Positions 24,038 through 37,900 of a DNA stretch of 64,000 bases are shown here, piece after piece. The DNA comes from Rhinopomastus cyanomelas (taxonomy: Eukaryota; Chordata; Aves; Bucerotiformes; Rhinopomastidae). Numbering within the stretch: the first letter of the stretch is position 1; each line of letters starts with the position of its first letter. The stretch covers positions 172,912 through 236,911 of the forward strand of contig VXBP01004620.1 in NCBI GenBank assembly GCA_013400115.1, read 5' to 3'. Below the pieces are notes generated by a model. That model saw only the letters and a list, made by a program, of their open reading frames with translations. It had not been told where the DNA came from and ran no database searches. Both the position numbers and the translations under genes were made by a program.

Positions 24038-26329
24038 ACTGATGGCAGTGCAGGGGCTACAAAGCAACGATGACTCTGGTTACCTGTTATCTGTAGCACC
24101 TCCAGCTCCCGCTCAGCATGGTGCTTGGGAAACCTCTCATGGTTCACTTCTGGAGCTTTTAACCCAAAAATGGAATGGTTGAACTGCTCCCTCACGTCAT
24201 TTTCAGCACTGGCAAAGTTCATCTCCAGGGGCTCCAAGGGCTCTGAAGGATCCAAAAGCACAACACCAGCTTCTTTCTTCTGGTTTCAGTTTTGAACAGC
24301 ACTGGCACTTCAGCAAAGACAGGGCATCTGTAGGGTCAAACACATCCAGCAGTGTCCCGGTCTCTATCATGTTATTGGAGGACACCTTGGCTAGATGCCA
24401 GTCTTGTACAACACACATCAGCTGGGGCTGCACTCTGGGTGTTACCCAGCCATCCAGGAGAAGGATACTGCACCTCCCAAACTAATGGAACTTAATTAAG
24501 TGCAACCCCCCTGATTTCTTCACAAGTTCCGTGACATTTATTCGTCACGGGGTGTGATTTACAGCAAGAACCTAAACCCATGAGCCTGACGCTCGGCATA
24601 AAAGAGCCATGCAGATGCAGGGAAGGTGTAAATACCAGGAGATGGCAGCAATATTATTCTAATTTACCATTTCTGGTGTCTGCAGGGTTGTCTGCAGCTT
24701 CTGTCTCAAGCACCCCAGCCCACAACTTACACAAGTTAGGCTCCTAATGCAAGAGTCATGTCACTAAGCAGGTGGAAACACAACTGCACAGCATTACGGT
24801 GTGTCTTTTCCCATCAGAGATGGTCCAAACCTACAGCCCAGTTTCCCTGCACAGCAAAAACCAATGCATAAGTGTCCCAGAGCAATGCCCCAGCTCTCCT
24901 CTGCTTCCCCAGCAGGCTGCCTCTGGGCACAAAGTGAACACTTCTCCAGCAGCCCCAAAGCAAGAAGAGGATGGGCACCACCTGTCCCAGAGGCCAGCAG
25001 GATGAGGGGCTGCATCAATCACCATCCAAGGAGGTGGTGAAGGGAGGGAAGGAGACACCAGGTTTCTGGGTGGCCTCCCCTGGGCACAATTCACTGCTGT
25101 CTGTGCCAGCCCTGGAGCAGGATGTGCCCTGGCACTTCGGAGCAGCTGGCAGCCACCTCCACATGGGAGGGTGCCGCATCGTGCCGGCCAGCATCCTGGG
25201 GAAAATAACCCATCAGTCACTAACAGTCACAGGAGATGCTCCTTCTGCATAGGAGTAGAAGCCATAAAACAGCTGAAGTGGGGGCTGAGGTTTATTTTTA
25301 ATTTCACCAAGTAAATCTGCCTTCTGCACGATGCTCTCATTCTTCCTCTCACAGTCAGTGGCCCACGCAGGTCCCAGCAGACTGGGGCACAGCATAGAGC
25401 TGCTGCAAGCCTCCCTGACTCACAGAGGAGCTGGTGCTTCACAAAGGCACCACCTGCCCTCTCCTTAGACCTTCTAGGAACGGAGCCCCACAGGGTGACC
25501 CCACAGGCACCTTCCAGCTTGTTCAACAGCTTCTGCCAGGAGACAGACCAGTCCCAAACCAGCAGACACTTGGCCATGGAAGAAAACACCTCTAGATGCA
25601 AAACCCCTTCTCAGGTAGAATCAGGCTTCACTGCTGGATGGTTTATTTGCCAATCTACAAGAACTTCTAAATAGAGTTTGTGATGCTCCCTGCTACAAAA
25701 TGCCCTCAGGAGCCAACCATGTGAGGGATTTACCACAAGCATCACTGGAGTGTGGTGAGGAAGGGTAGCCCTGAGTGCAGGAGACTGAGCTCCTTCCACA
25801 AACATCCCCAGCAGCTCCAGCACAGACCTGCTGTGGTTTGCACTGGAGCCACAGAAGCTGGCAGCTGGCCTTGGAGGGATCTCATGCCCTTGAACCAAAA
25901 CCTTTCTCATGCTCTTCTGTTACTGCCTGTCACTGCAAGAAGCAGGAAGTGGTGATAAAATTAGGGCAGCTGCTGCTGCTGCTGACAATTCATTAGCTCC
26001 AGATAAAGTCTTCAGGGTGGCCGTTGGGAAATCAATTAATGCAGTTTAAGCAGAACTGTTGAATCCCTCTGGCAATCTCTGCCAGCTCTCATCCTGCAGC
26101 AGGCACCAGGCTGTAGAGGAAGGGCTCTGCTCGAAGGGCTGGCTGCCCACCAGCACACTCAGCATCACCCCAGGGCCAGCCTTCCGCGATCGATGAGGGG
26201 CTGCAGCTTCCCAAGCCTCTGGTTTTGGGGTTATTGTAGGCAAGTGTTTGGTTTAATGTAAAGTGAAAACACTGCCATCCCTCAGGAAAGGAAAGCACCT
26301 GCCCAGCATGGTACAAACCCCACCTTTAT
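24038..26329. other. Intergenic, no gene recognised
   Basis: Several short overlapping ORFs, none with a known domain. Confidence 0.5.
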
Positions 26330-26402
26330 CCTGCTCTGGTAGAGAGATTGGACTGGATGATCTTTTGCAGTCCCTTCCAGTCCCTAATGTTGTGCGATTC
26401 CC
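26330..26402 (+). mobile_element. CR1 3' tail fragment
   Basis: 'GATTGGACTGGATGATCTTT' then 'CAGTCCCTTCCAGTCCCTAA', the plus-orientation CR1 end with a single decayed octamer. Confidence 0.75.
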
Positions 26403-29400
26403 TCTACCTCACCCTGTGCTGTATTGCTTTATGAACCAGAGCAAAGAACTGGACCTTTCAGCTGCCTGTCACACCACAGCCACGTTCCCAGCCTCACAGC
26501 CTGCACCGACTGGGCCAGGTGCTCCCAGTGGCTCTGTGACACTCGCCAGTATCCTGGGTGAGGACCTGGCTTCCCATCTTTGAGGTCTGTGGAAAGTGCT
26601 TCTTACCCCAGCTGCAGCCGTCCTGAACACAGAGCACCCCCGATGATCTTCACTCATGCACCAGCCCTTGTGGGGAACTTCAGCTTTTCAGCCCTACAAG
26701 AGAGCGCAAATGTCTGGGGGAGAAAGTTCCCTCTCCTACTTGTGGGTAAAAACAGTCCTTTTTGTGTGGTTGATGTGCAAATAACCAGAGCCTGCTAATT
26801 CGGACCTGCCCTCAGCACTAACAGCAACATAAATTAGCAGCTGCAGCACAAAGGAAACAGAAGTGCCAGCAACTGGTCTCCTTTTTACAAGCTTTGGGTA
26901 AGATCACGGGAGCTTAAAACACGATCAGCGTGTGCTAATGCTGCCACTTACAGCTAATGGAAGCGAGAGAGGGGGAGATTTGCTCAGGCAGGTATCAGCA
27001 AGGCAGCATCCAGAGGACGTGAAGGTTAATATCATAAGAGACACGAGAGCTTAAACACATCTGTCGAGAGCCTCGTGTTCCTAGAGGGCAGAAATCTAAT
27101 GGGCCCAGGCTGAACAAAACCAGACGGTGGCAGGGGAAAGTGGAAAACATTCCAGGTGGAGTTAAAAACAACACTGTTTTTTAATTATGTGGGATTTTCT
27201 GCTGCTAACGGATGCTGCAGTGGGCCATGTGGAAACGTCCACATTTATCTCCGGGTTACACACCCGTGAGACCGGTCTCCTATTAGGAGCTATAAAACAC
27301 CCAACGTGCATCCCGCCCTGTCACAGGGCTTGTAGCATCAGCCAGTGGCATGCTTCAAAGGTGGCTCTGAAGACACGAGACCTCCTCACTTTGCCCTCAA
27401 AGCCTGGTGTGGGAGAAGCTGGAGAAGCATTGTTGGGCCCTGCGCCCTGTTCAGCAGAGCGGTTAAAATGAGTGGTCCAGCAATGGGGAAACAAAGGAAG
27501 AAATGCTTTTTCCAAGGTGCCCATGCAGAAATGGTGGCACATACAGCAGTGGCTGCAGATGTTTCCACATGTGGTCCCATCAGCCCATCAGAGAGGTGGG
27601 TACTGCAAGGAGTGAGGCAGCTCTGCCAGGTCTTGTCATAGCACCCATCTCTGAAGGAAGCAATTACACAGGCGATGAATGAAGTCATTAACACCTTCAG
27701 CTCTGATAGGCTGCAATTTAACTCAATTTCCCTTCAAACCAAAGAAAAAAGGAACCAAAAAGGGACAGGCAAGGCTCTTCTCAGGAGGCAGAAGTGTTCA
27801 CTATTACCACTCTACAGTAGGACTCCCAACACCGCAGGTTGTGTCAGCCCCTGCTGCCCTGGCTCTGCGCACCAAGATCTGAACAGCCCTTACTAACCTG
27901 CTTTAAATTCATTAATGGAATCTCTTCTCTCCAGCTAGCTAGACAGCAGGACCTCGTCAGCTTCTAGATAAAGAGCCCCCCCAAACCACACCAATGCACA
28001 GATGCCTCTGAATCCAGGCTGGGGTCAGCAAACACAGCTGTGATCAGCATCTGCCCCTATTCTGTCAGCCCCAGGCTTCACTGCAGAGCAGGGCTCTCCA
28101 CGGGGCTCAGCAAGAGCTGAGTCCAAGCCAGGCAGGACCTTCACCCTGAGCTGGAGCTGAAAGGTCACCATGGCACCCATCTGCATGATGGGCAGAGGAG
28201 CAACCATGCAGAGCTGCTAACCGCACTCTAGCAGTCTCGTTCCTCTGTGTAGCCACCGAGTAGGAGTTGTGCCATGACATTTAGGGACATGTGGACATGT
28301 CCTGCAGTGACAGGCTTTGAGCACATCACAAGCTGCCCACAATCACTGTGCCTAGCACAGAGCTTTTTTGACATTCACTGGGCACCAGCGAGACAGAAGC
28401 TGAAGTTGGTTGAAGTCACAGTAGCATACCCACACACACATGTATGTCTCCGCAGAGCACAGTGCAGGGGAGTCTCCAGCCACAAAAATCACCCTGCTGG
28501 CAAACACACACTTGTAACACGAACACATCAGCATCACCCCCACGACCACTTCTCTCCTAGAAGGAGGTGTAGGAACGTTACTATCTGCTGACTCAAGAGC
28601 TCCACCAGGAGAACAAGCTCAGATCATGCTCTCAGAAGGGCCAGAAGAAAGGTGCTCCTTGTGGGGTGTGACTGGAGGGTCACACCAGGCTGCTTAATCG
28701 CATCCAAAGTCAAGGACAGAAATGTGGCAGAATCAGACCAGCAGTGCCCACCGGCCAGGGTCTGGTCACAGCTTGGGGTCTGCTGCCCACATAGGTTGCG
28801 TCTTATCCTGCTGCAAAAACAGATCAGCCCAGCAACACAGCAGACTGTCAAGAAGCCCCAAGAGCAAACTTGCTAATTGCTCCAAGCTGCTTGAACAAAA
28901 GCGGTGGCAACTACAGAGGCTGGTTGGATGTTAACTGTAGGGCTCTGGCTGTGAGCCTCAGCTCCCCTTGCACCCATGAGACAGGGTTCTGCTCCACTGA
29001 TCACTACAGACTTACCTTTTATCAGGAGATAAACCTCTCCAGGTGCACTTTCTCTGTCCCACTGGCTATAATGGGAGTCATACACCAGTCTTGGACTCCA
29101 ACCCTGAGCACACAGACCAGGTCAATGCATGGGATACACCACAACTTCTCTCCCACAAACACTTCCATCAGGCTTTTTTAAGCTTGACAGCCACAGCGTG
29201 AAACACGCAGAGCCAGACACAGCTCGTCCACCCTTGAAGGCCCATGATTTCTGCCCAGGATCCAGAGCTGGCAGCAGAGGGAGTGCCCCTTGTGCCCTTC
29301 ATGCCTGTGTCAGGGAGGCACAGAGAGGCAGCAGAGACAAGTCATTTGACTTTACACCACTGTGGACGCAGACACCATCAGATGTGAAAATGCTAGCTCA

Positions 29401-29849
29401 GACTCAGTTGCCCAGAGCCTGGCAGGTCTGGTTTGCCTCATCTCAGGAGACTGAAACCATACTGCTCTGTAAGGTTCAGCCAGGGCACCTCAGCTGAGGG
29501 TGTGATGTCCTTAATATATCACATACCACCCACTAAAATCACATTTCTGGAGTTTCTTCTCTGAATCTAAGGAACTCCCCAAGAGACTTCTACAGCCAGA
29601 AAAACACCCCCCTAAAAAAACCCCATCAAAAACCTAACAACCACATTTGTTTGCTCCCTAGTCTGGAAATCTCTTTCCTGGCAACAAGAAACATTAAATC
29701 AAGAGCTCACAAAGTACAAGCCGGCATATGAAGTACCGTAACTTCCTCACACAACTCAAAAGCTGTGAACAAAGTACACCAGTAGAGCCCAAGTTTATCA
29801 TGTTGAATCTCCCAAGAAAGCACCTTGCTAGCCAACGAAGGCAGGTTCC
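26403..29849. other. Intergenic between the last CR1 and RRM2B, no gene recognised
   Basis: Contains a cluster of three short inverted repeats next to a TATAAAA at 27252-27297. No CR1 is seen. The ORFs are short and mutually overlapping. Confidence 0.5.
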
Positions 29850-31812
29850 TCTCCTTGTTCAAATTTTATTGAAGCTGTACACTCATTTCACACACAAATG
29901 GTACCAGAGTTTGCTATCTCCTATTACGTACAGAACCTGAGCACAGAGCAGCTTCATACTGAATAGTCACGACACTCAAATGCTTCTTAGTACCTTCAGC
30001 GACGTTAAAATAGGTTCCAAGTGGAAGACCCAACAAGAGAGTTCTCATTTCTTCCCCACCACCACAGTATTTCCAATAGGAGCTGGATTTTCTCTCCAAG
30101 GTCACAGCTTGCTTGCAGTTGCAGGATATTAGTGAAGGACACTAGTTTCAGCTCCTCCTCTGCCCTCCCCAGGGGCCTTATGTTAAATAACACATGCCCT
30201 TCTCCAGGAAAAAAGCTGTCCTGGTCCCACGCTCATACACACCCACAGCCTTTCACCAAGGCAAATAAAAGAGCCAGTTTTGCTGCTTTCCCTTACAGTA
30301 GGGTCCCCTACAGTAGTGTAGGCCCATCAGCAACTACACTAAGGTGGTGCAGGCCCATTTCATGGAGCTCAGGGACCTAGAGCTGTGGCTGAACTGGGCT
30401 GGCAGGGAAACATCACCCCACCCCACCATCGATAACCCTGGGCTGTCAGCTCATGCCAGGAGCATCCAATGCTTGCAACACAGATCTGTAAAAGCTCTTG
30501 TACAAATTGCTGGACATTAATGAATGGGGTCAATAAAGCAGAAACGTTTTGTCTAGCTCAGGGACACTGACTGACCCCACTTTTGATAAAAATGAGCATA
30601 GCTATTTGCAAATAATCCCCAGAGAACCAAACAGCATCCCTTCCATCTCAAGAACCACTGCAGCATGTTGGCCACCCTTCTATTGCTCAATTCACTGGTG
30701 TGACATCAGGAAATCAAAAGTTTCCAGGCACACACTGGAACACACCAAAACCCAAACAGCAGCCCTCTCCAAAATGCTGTTAGCCCATAGTAACCTTCAA
30801 GATTTGTTTTTAAAAGGTTTAATATCTTCCTCCAGAAGCTCCTCTGTGACAATGGTTCCTTTTAAATGTGGAACTTGAAGGACTTTCCTGCATTACTGGA
30901 GCTTGCTTACAGCCCATGTGGCAGACAGCACCTCAATGCGGATCCCTTGGAATGATACTTCCCACCCCACCGTGTGAAACCAGCACAACAGAAGGAAGAC
31001 AGACAACACCCAGAGCTGGCTGTTCCACTGTCATAGGCCAACACAGTGCAACTATAGACTGCTTAATAAGGCACTTGTTCAAAGAAGCTGGTAAGAGCAG
31101 GACATGGTTTTTCCCCCCCAAGTTAACAGACTTGACTTCTCAAGGACTAAACTCCACTGATCTGCTCAGTAACAGCTGTAAAAATAGTAGGTATTTGACT
31201 TGAACTCTTACCCACAGATTATCAGGTTTGCAACCAGAGTGAAAATGTTTTCAGATAGAACCCAGGTTCAGGTAAAGAACAAACTAGCCCTGGGTTTAAT
31301 AAGATTTTACAGTCCGTATGTTATTGTCTCCCCACATTCAGTCATTCTATCTGCAGCAGGACAAAACAGAAGAGCTTTTACTCTAGAACAAATCTATAAA
31401 CATAAAAATAGAAAGCATGAAAATAATTTATAGCAACATAAATACACAGAGTGTACCTCTTCTGGCTTTCAGATTAAAATACCAGAACATGAGGTAAATA
31501 TGTTCGTTAAAACTCTACCAAAAGCTTAAAAAAGTAGTAGGTCATTTCTGAAGACAGTTATCACAGCAGATGAGTCAAGAGCATCTTCAGAAGGCCACCC
31601 CTTTAAAAAAAACCCTCTACAGTTTTTAAAAAGGACCGCCTCATTTGGTTTTCTTTAAAAGACTCCAAGAAATACATTTACTCCTCAAACAACATGAAAC
31701 CTCAGAAGAAAAAAAAAAATCCCAGCAGACTCCAATTCCAGGAGAAGAACTGAAGACAACTTCACACCATAAGGTGAGATGGGTAAACAGTCACCATTCA
31801 ATTGGCAAGCTA
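29850..31812 (-). other. RRM2B: Probable RRM2B 3' UTR
   Basis: Sequence after the RRM2B stop with no coding signal. The first AATAAA on the minus strand after the stop is at 29870-29865, and ATTAAA variants occur at 31300-31295 and 30823-30818. If the AATAAA is used, the UTR is about 1.95 kb. The end is inferred, not observed. The segment includes a hairpin-forming stretch at 30298-30341. Confidence 0.4.
29865..29870 (-). promoter_or_regulatory. Candidate RRM2B polyadenylation signal
   Basis: A canonical AATAAA on the minus strand, the first one downstream of the RRM2B stop. The sequence just after it is not strongly GT-rich, so use of the site is uncertain. Confidence 0.35.
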
Positions 31813-31965
31813 TCAAAAATCTGCATCCAGAGTGAAGACATTGTCCATTGTCTCTGCCATCACAGCAAACCGCTGGTATTCTGAAACTCGCTTCTCAAAG
31901 AAATTTGTTTTTCCTTCCAGAGAAATGTTCTCCATGAAATCAAAAGGATTTTCTGCATGAAAGAC
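31813..31965 (-). CDS. RRM2B: RRM2B coding exon 9 and stop codon
   Basis: Residues 299-348 plus a TGA stop at 31815-31813. It begins VFHAENPFDFMENISLEGKT and ends in FTLDADF, the tail by which R2 subunits dock on RRM1. The acceptor is CCTTCCCCAG. Confidence 0.98.
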   Translation of the reverse strand, partial: VFHAENPFDFMENISLEGKTNFFEKRVSEYQRFAVMAETMDNVFTLDADF

Positions 31966-34900
31966 CTGGGGAAGGGCAACACTATTATGCTGGTGATTCT
32001 GGTAAGGAAACAATGCTTTTGAAAAGAAAACAACAAAACCAAACCAACAAACAGTCAAACCCCTTTGAATTAGGCCATCCCTCACTGTAACACGCTGTGG
32101 AATCTACAGACACCCCCAGGAGTTTGGTCTGTGCGAGTTCCACACATGCAAGGTGCTTATTATTATCCTTCAAGGACTCAAGCACAGCATTAGTTTCCCA
32201 TTACAAACCTGCAGAGCAGCTGAAGGGAAACAATGGCCTGAATTGTTCTCGCTCTTTTCAATAGCGAAGTGCATTCATTAACACTGTGGTTTCGGCTGTC
32301 GCTGGCACAAAGTGCAGGCACTAAATAGGAGCTGCTCCCAGGCACATCAAGGGAGCGTTTTGTGCTGGCAGCTCTCCTAGGCTGGCCTGGCATTTCAGGG
32401 GATTGCACTCCTTACCTTTGAGAAGCCCAGCTCCATCAGTAGCCGGTCTGCCACAAACTCAATGTATTGTTTCATCAAAGTGCAGTTCATCCCAATCAGA
32501 CCTACAGGCAGCGCCTCTGTCAGGAACTCCTGAAAGGTTAAACACAGACAACATGTGGAGAAATTAACCTTAAAAAGGGATAAGAAGACACTTGTGTTTC
32601 ACAGTAACACCATTTGTGATATTCCAGGCTCCCTAGGTAGTTGTCTGAATAAATAACTTGCATCACTAAACTGAACAGGTGTCTTCTGATTTCAGTAGTT
32701 GCTTGTATCTTCATTTTTAGCAGGTTTCTCTGGAAAAGGCACAAGGATTTTTATTACTGACACTCTCTCTGCTATTTGCCCCCTGTAAGATCCCAACCTT
32801 CAGTGCAATCTGAGCTCAGAGGTCAATGAAACCTATAGACCATAGCAGTGGGAACAGGAACAGATCCAGAAATCTCCAGTTTTCTTTGGCTTCCAGCCAT
32901 TACTGAACGATAAATCTGAGAGGAGAGTGACACACGAGTGCAGAACCATGTACAGGTTAAACAATGATATTTGCTCACCTACCAGCGCCGAGAGGCAAAG
33001 CTGGGGCAGTTCTCAGCATCACAGTACTTAGAGGACCACAGAAAAGAAGGAATAAAGTACAGTCCTCACAAATACTCAGCAGTGCAGAAACCTGTAGCTG
33101 CAGACAGGTGAAGTGTCATGTGAAAGAACCCGGAGGCAACTGCGGAAAGTCAGAACCCAGCATGGTACGTGTGGCCACAACAGATCCTGTTCTCCCAAGA
33201 ACAAGCATACAGTAGGGAGAGAAAAACAACTCAAAGGGACACAGATAAGCAAACTCTGCTTTAAGAGACAGTTGCAGTTGACCTAGATGACTGTTGTAAG
33301 TCCAACTGAAATCCATACTCAGTAAGACAGCTTTTCTCCCTTCCTGTCATTGAAGAGGAAACCAGCTGCCAACTCCAGCTTCTCCCAGCTTGACAATTTA
33401 ACTGTAAAGTCTCTGACTCTTACTGTTACCAATACAGAAGAGGGGAAGGATGGCATGATGTATCAGGGATCCAGGCCCGAACCAAGTGTCACACACAGAG
33501 TCCCAAAAGTTAGAAGTTCATTCCTTTATTTTTGCACACAGGTCTGCTCCCGTGCTGCCCACGAAGCTGTCCCAGCCAGGCTTACCTGCTCAATCTCCAC
33601 AGCATTAATGATGATCTCATGGACCCTCTCTTCTGATGGTCTCTTCACTAAATAATGGAACATTAGACAAGCAAAATCGCAGTGTAGACCCTGAAAAAAC
33701 AGAACAATACCAAAAAATTAGCTTTTCCCCTCCTCCACATAGTTTGCTCTTACTGCGAGGCAGCCTCATTCAGGTTGTCCATCCAGAGGCACGAGCTGAT
33801 GAAGTGCAGCCCAGAAGGCCAATTGTATCCTGGGCTGCACAGAGAGAACCAAATCTGGGAAACAGGCCCCCCTCAGGGACACAATTAGCCACGTCCTGCA
33901 GGGCTTTCCTGGGTCTTGTCCAGGACAGCATCACCAGCAGGATACAGGACATGTCTGGCTTCTCACCTGGTGCTCCCAGAAGCTTTGCATCTTTAAGAAT
34001 CAGATAGTCACCAGCTCAAAATGCAGCTTATGAACCAGGCCTGCTGCTCAAAAACCATGCTGAGCATTCACCAGCTAACCGTTCTGCAGCATCAAAAACC
34101 AGTTTGTGGAGTCTTCTGTTTACTGCCACTGCTTCCGTAACAGCATTTCCTGGTTTCCAGTGCAGGTGCTATGCACACCAAGCCTTACCCTTGCAACAGC
34201 TCTGCAGCTGGGCTCATACCAGCAGAGCTCAAGAGAGGCAAGTCTTTTAAGTTTCCACTCTGCAGAGGTACTGTTATACTGCTGCAAGGAGGAACTTACA
34301 CCTCATTCACCTGTAGGTGATCCTTCTAACAAACACACACTTCCTCAGTTCAACAGATCAGTTCATGACACCTCTCAGAAGCAGAAGACATGAGGAAGGC
34401 CAAGGCTGAAGAACTGTTTGGTTTCACTTACTGACCATACCAGTCCTCAAACTCATCTTTTGAACTAAAGGCACCTTGTAAGATGCCTCCTTTCAAACCA
34501 GTTTATCTAATCTAGGGAAATTACTTCCATTATGGTAAAGCTCTTTATTCTTTCAGACCAGCTCTGTCAAGTCCAAACCACTGGCACATTCCAAACCGGT
34601 TTTTCCACTTTCTCAGTGCTGACAGCACCCGAGGTTGTGTGGTGGCTTGAAGACAGGCTCCAACTGGCAGGCAGCGGTGCAGGAAGCAGTGAAAAGGGCA
34701 CTTGTCAGCACACAGCCCGTCACACTCCTCACTGTGCTGACATGCAGCCCCTCACACACCACGTCGCAGGCTAAGAAGCACTTCCCTCTGACACAGACCT
34801 CTAACTGGCCACTCCTAGCAGGTTCCATTGCTGCGCAGTAGCACAAGAACATGAAGAACAGGATCTTCTGCCTCTGCAGCCCCCTGCCCCAGCTGGCCAG

Positions 34901-37900
34901 ACAACGGTTGCATCATGCAAGATCTGCGACCTGCAACTAGGGCAGACAGGAGGGGGTATAAGGAGGCCACCCAAACCTGCCTGAAGCAATTAAGACACAG
35001 CAAGGCTCAGAGTCATGACCCAACTCGGTCTTTGCAGCCAGCGATCATGCAATTCCACACCAGTTCTTGGGTAGCCAGGCCTTTGCCTCCCCTCACAGTG
35101 TGCCCTTAAATCAAAGAAGCCCCCCTTTCTGATCATACTATGCACTGAGGCACTACTAGTATTTATGTTCACTCCCTTTAAAAACAGCTGTTTCTGCTGA
35201 GGGACACAGCAGCACCCAGGGTCTAAGTTCACTTATAGCTAGGAGTCTGCTTCTTTCCCCCTTTTTACAAACATTCCAGGAACAGCCTGCTCCTCTGCAG
35301 GACTCAAATCTTCCTACACGTCAGCAGCTCTCACTCCAATGTCAGGCTGCAGAAACAGGGTCAGGAACTGCTCTAGGGAAAGGAAGTCTCTCCTCTCTGC
35401 TGCCTTGGAAGAGCTGTTAGAGCAGACACAGGCAGCTTACTGAAGGAGAAGCTCTAACAAGCATGGACTGCAGTTACCCAGCCTGTAACCAAGACCTACC
35501 ACAGTCCTTCCTTGGAAAACCTGCTGCTGACACTGGCTAGCAGAGAACACACTCAGACTTTCACCACCTCCTAGGTCTTCAGCACTGTCAACATTAAAAA
35601 GGCTCCATCCTGTCCAGAAATTCATTCCTTAACACTGGTTCCTACCCAAACACTACCTTCTGCTTTCTTCACCCTCCCTGCCACCAGAGATAGGCTGTTC
35701 TGGGAAGACTATGGGATTTTTTTATGGGATGTATAATTCTGTCTTTCCCTTTGAAACTTACTTTCCTTCCCAGACAGTATGAAGAGCATGATGCATTACC
35801 TCATCTCTGCTAATAAGTTCATTGGAGAAAGTCAGTCCAGGCATCAGGCCCCTCTTCTTCAGCCAAAATATAGCAGCAAAGGAACCCGAAAAGAAGATGC
35901 CTTCAACTGCAGCAAAGGCAACCACTCTCTCACCTGTTTAACAGAAAACGTGTTCAGTTAGACATAAAACAACATGTTGTTTGTTAGCCAGCCAGACCAG
36001 TGCTGGAGAAGCAATTCCCTCTGCAGCACCAGGTGCTGTGTCTGACCACATCATTCAGCAGATCCCAGGGCACACGTGTGACAGCACTTAACCACAGGCG
36101 ACCCCAGCAGAACTGAAGAACCACAGCACCCACTGACACTACCACAGGTCAGAAGGCAAAAACCTAATTGCCAAACTGGCCTAGACATCAGGAGTCCTTT
36201 ATCTCATTGTCCTAAAAAGCAGGAGGACAGCTGTGTAACTAATAGAAGTGAAGAAAGAGCCAACCTCCTCTAAATTAAATTAAAAACTCCAACACCTCAA
36301 TCTCTGCTTGTTCAGAAACCATATTCTCACAAGACTGGAGGAACATCCAACACAATTAATCCAATAACTATTTACACCATCCCACCTTTCAGCCAAGGGG
36401 AGCAAAGCATTACTGGTCCCAGTTCTCCCTGTTTTCTACAGGAATGTATTTATTCAGAATACAAAATCATCTGGCTGCTTCACGAAGCATGTTCTCTATT
36501 TTAAACAGCTTCACAACATCCTTGGGTATATCCTAATACGAGAGCTTTTGCACTAAGTTCCCAATGAGAACTACTTAGAAGAGCCTTTAAAAAATAAGGT
36601 CACCCCCAACGAGACTGATGTCCCACTTCATCCATGGGACGCAATTGCCATCTGCTGGCCCAGCTGAAGTAATTCAAGTTAGGAAAAAGGCACGAAGAGC
36701 AACACCAACTAAGAAGTTTCACAGAAGTTGCTACAGAAAGAATTTGCCCAGCAACACCAGGTATCTTAGTTCTGGAGAGAAGTCAAGGCAGACTGCTCAC
36801 ACAATACAATGAAGTACAGGCTGAGTATTGCTGTTTTTTACTGCATCCCGCCCGACTACACAAATGAGTTACGCTGAAATACAACCAGCCCATCAGCAGC
36901 ACCACACAACTTCAGAGCTGGGAGGCTGAGTGTTCGCAGAACAGATACAGCAACTGAACCCTCAGCCTAAGAAACCACCAGCCAGCTACCACGTTTCATA
37001 ATCCACAACTATGAGACACGGGCCCTCAAATGTTTCAAACTTAGGAAGCTTTTTCAGTAAGATGAAAGAAACAGAAGAATGGAAAGGCATTTTACAAAAA
37101 CATGTATAGAATACATGAAGTTTGGGGGCTGCAGGCCACAAGCAGTTCAGAGTCAGCCATGTTGCTGGTCACATGTATATCCCACACCATCACCTTCATT
37201 ATAAAGAGGCAAGCTTGATGAGCCAAGGACAGTTCCTAACTGGGCTCCTCCTGACCCTCCTCCTCTTCCTTCACTGTACATTTGCTGGCCTAAGTATAAC
37301 TTTGTACACTTTATACTGGCATTTAGTATTAATTAGGATGATTCATTAAACCAGTTTTCACACCAACTTGTGGGTCTTCCCATTTGTCCATTATTCCTCC
37401 TCTTGTGGGGATGGGACATCAAGCTGTAGAGCAACTGCTACAGTTCAGCCCTGGATATGAGCTAAAAGAGATGTGGGCTCTGCCATTACTACATTGCTTT
37501 AGCTGAAGACAAACCTACACAAGCTCACCAGAAGTTACTGCTAGCTCTTTAGTTAAACCACAAACCCACTCCAATGGAAAATTTAATTCTCTGTTCCAGG
37601 GGTGCAGCTCACTCCCAGAGGATTAGCTTGTGACATGCAACAGGAACAAGTTTTTAAGAAGCTACACACCAAAAGTGGATTCTCGGTCTTCGATCCACTT
37701 CAGAGCCCAGTCAGCTTTCTTCTTGACACAAGGCATTGTTTCAATGGCATTAAATAAGAAATCCCTATAGAAGAACACAGAAAAAAAACCATCAAAATAG
37801 TAAGAAGTGATTTATGTAAATCTGCCTTGGTTGTGCCTTCTGGCTCCACCAGAGGAACCTATTACACTGCGCTCTGAACTAACCCAAGTAGGAGACCACT

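Noticed and set aside
29266..29286. CTCF-like string GGCAGCAGAGGGAGTGC
   Set aside because: Two mismatches within the core. Too weak to list.
1..29849. Coding exons of NCALD, expected on this side of RRM2B
   Set aside because: None of the EF-hand exon translations appear on either strand. Untranslated exons or introns of NCALD cannot be excluded.
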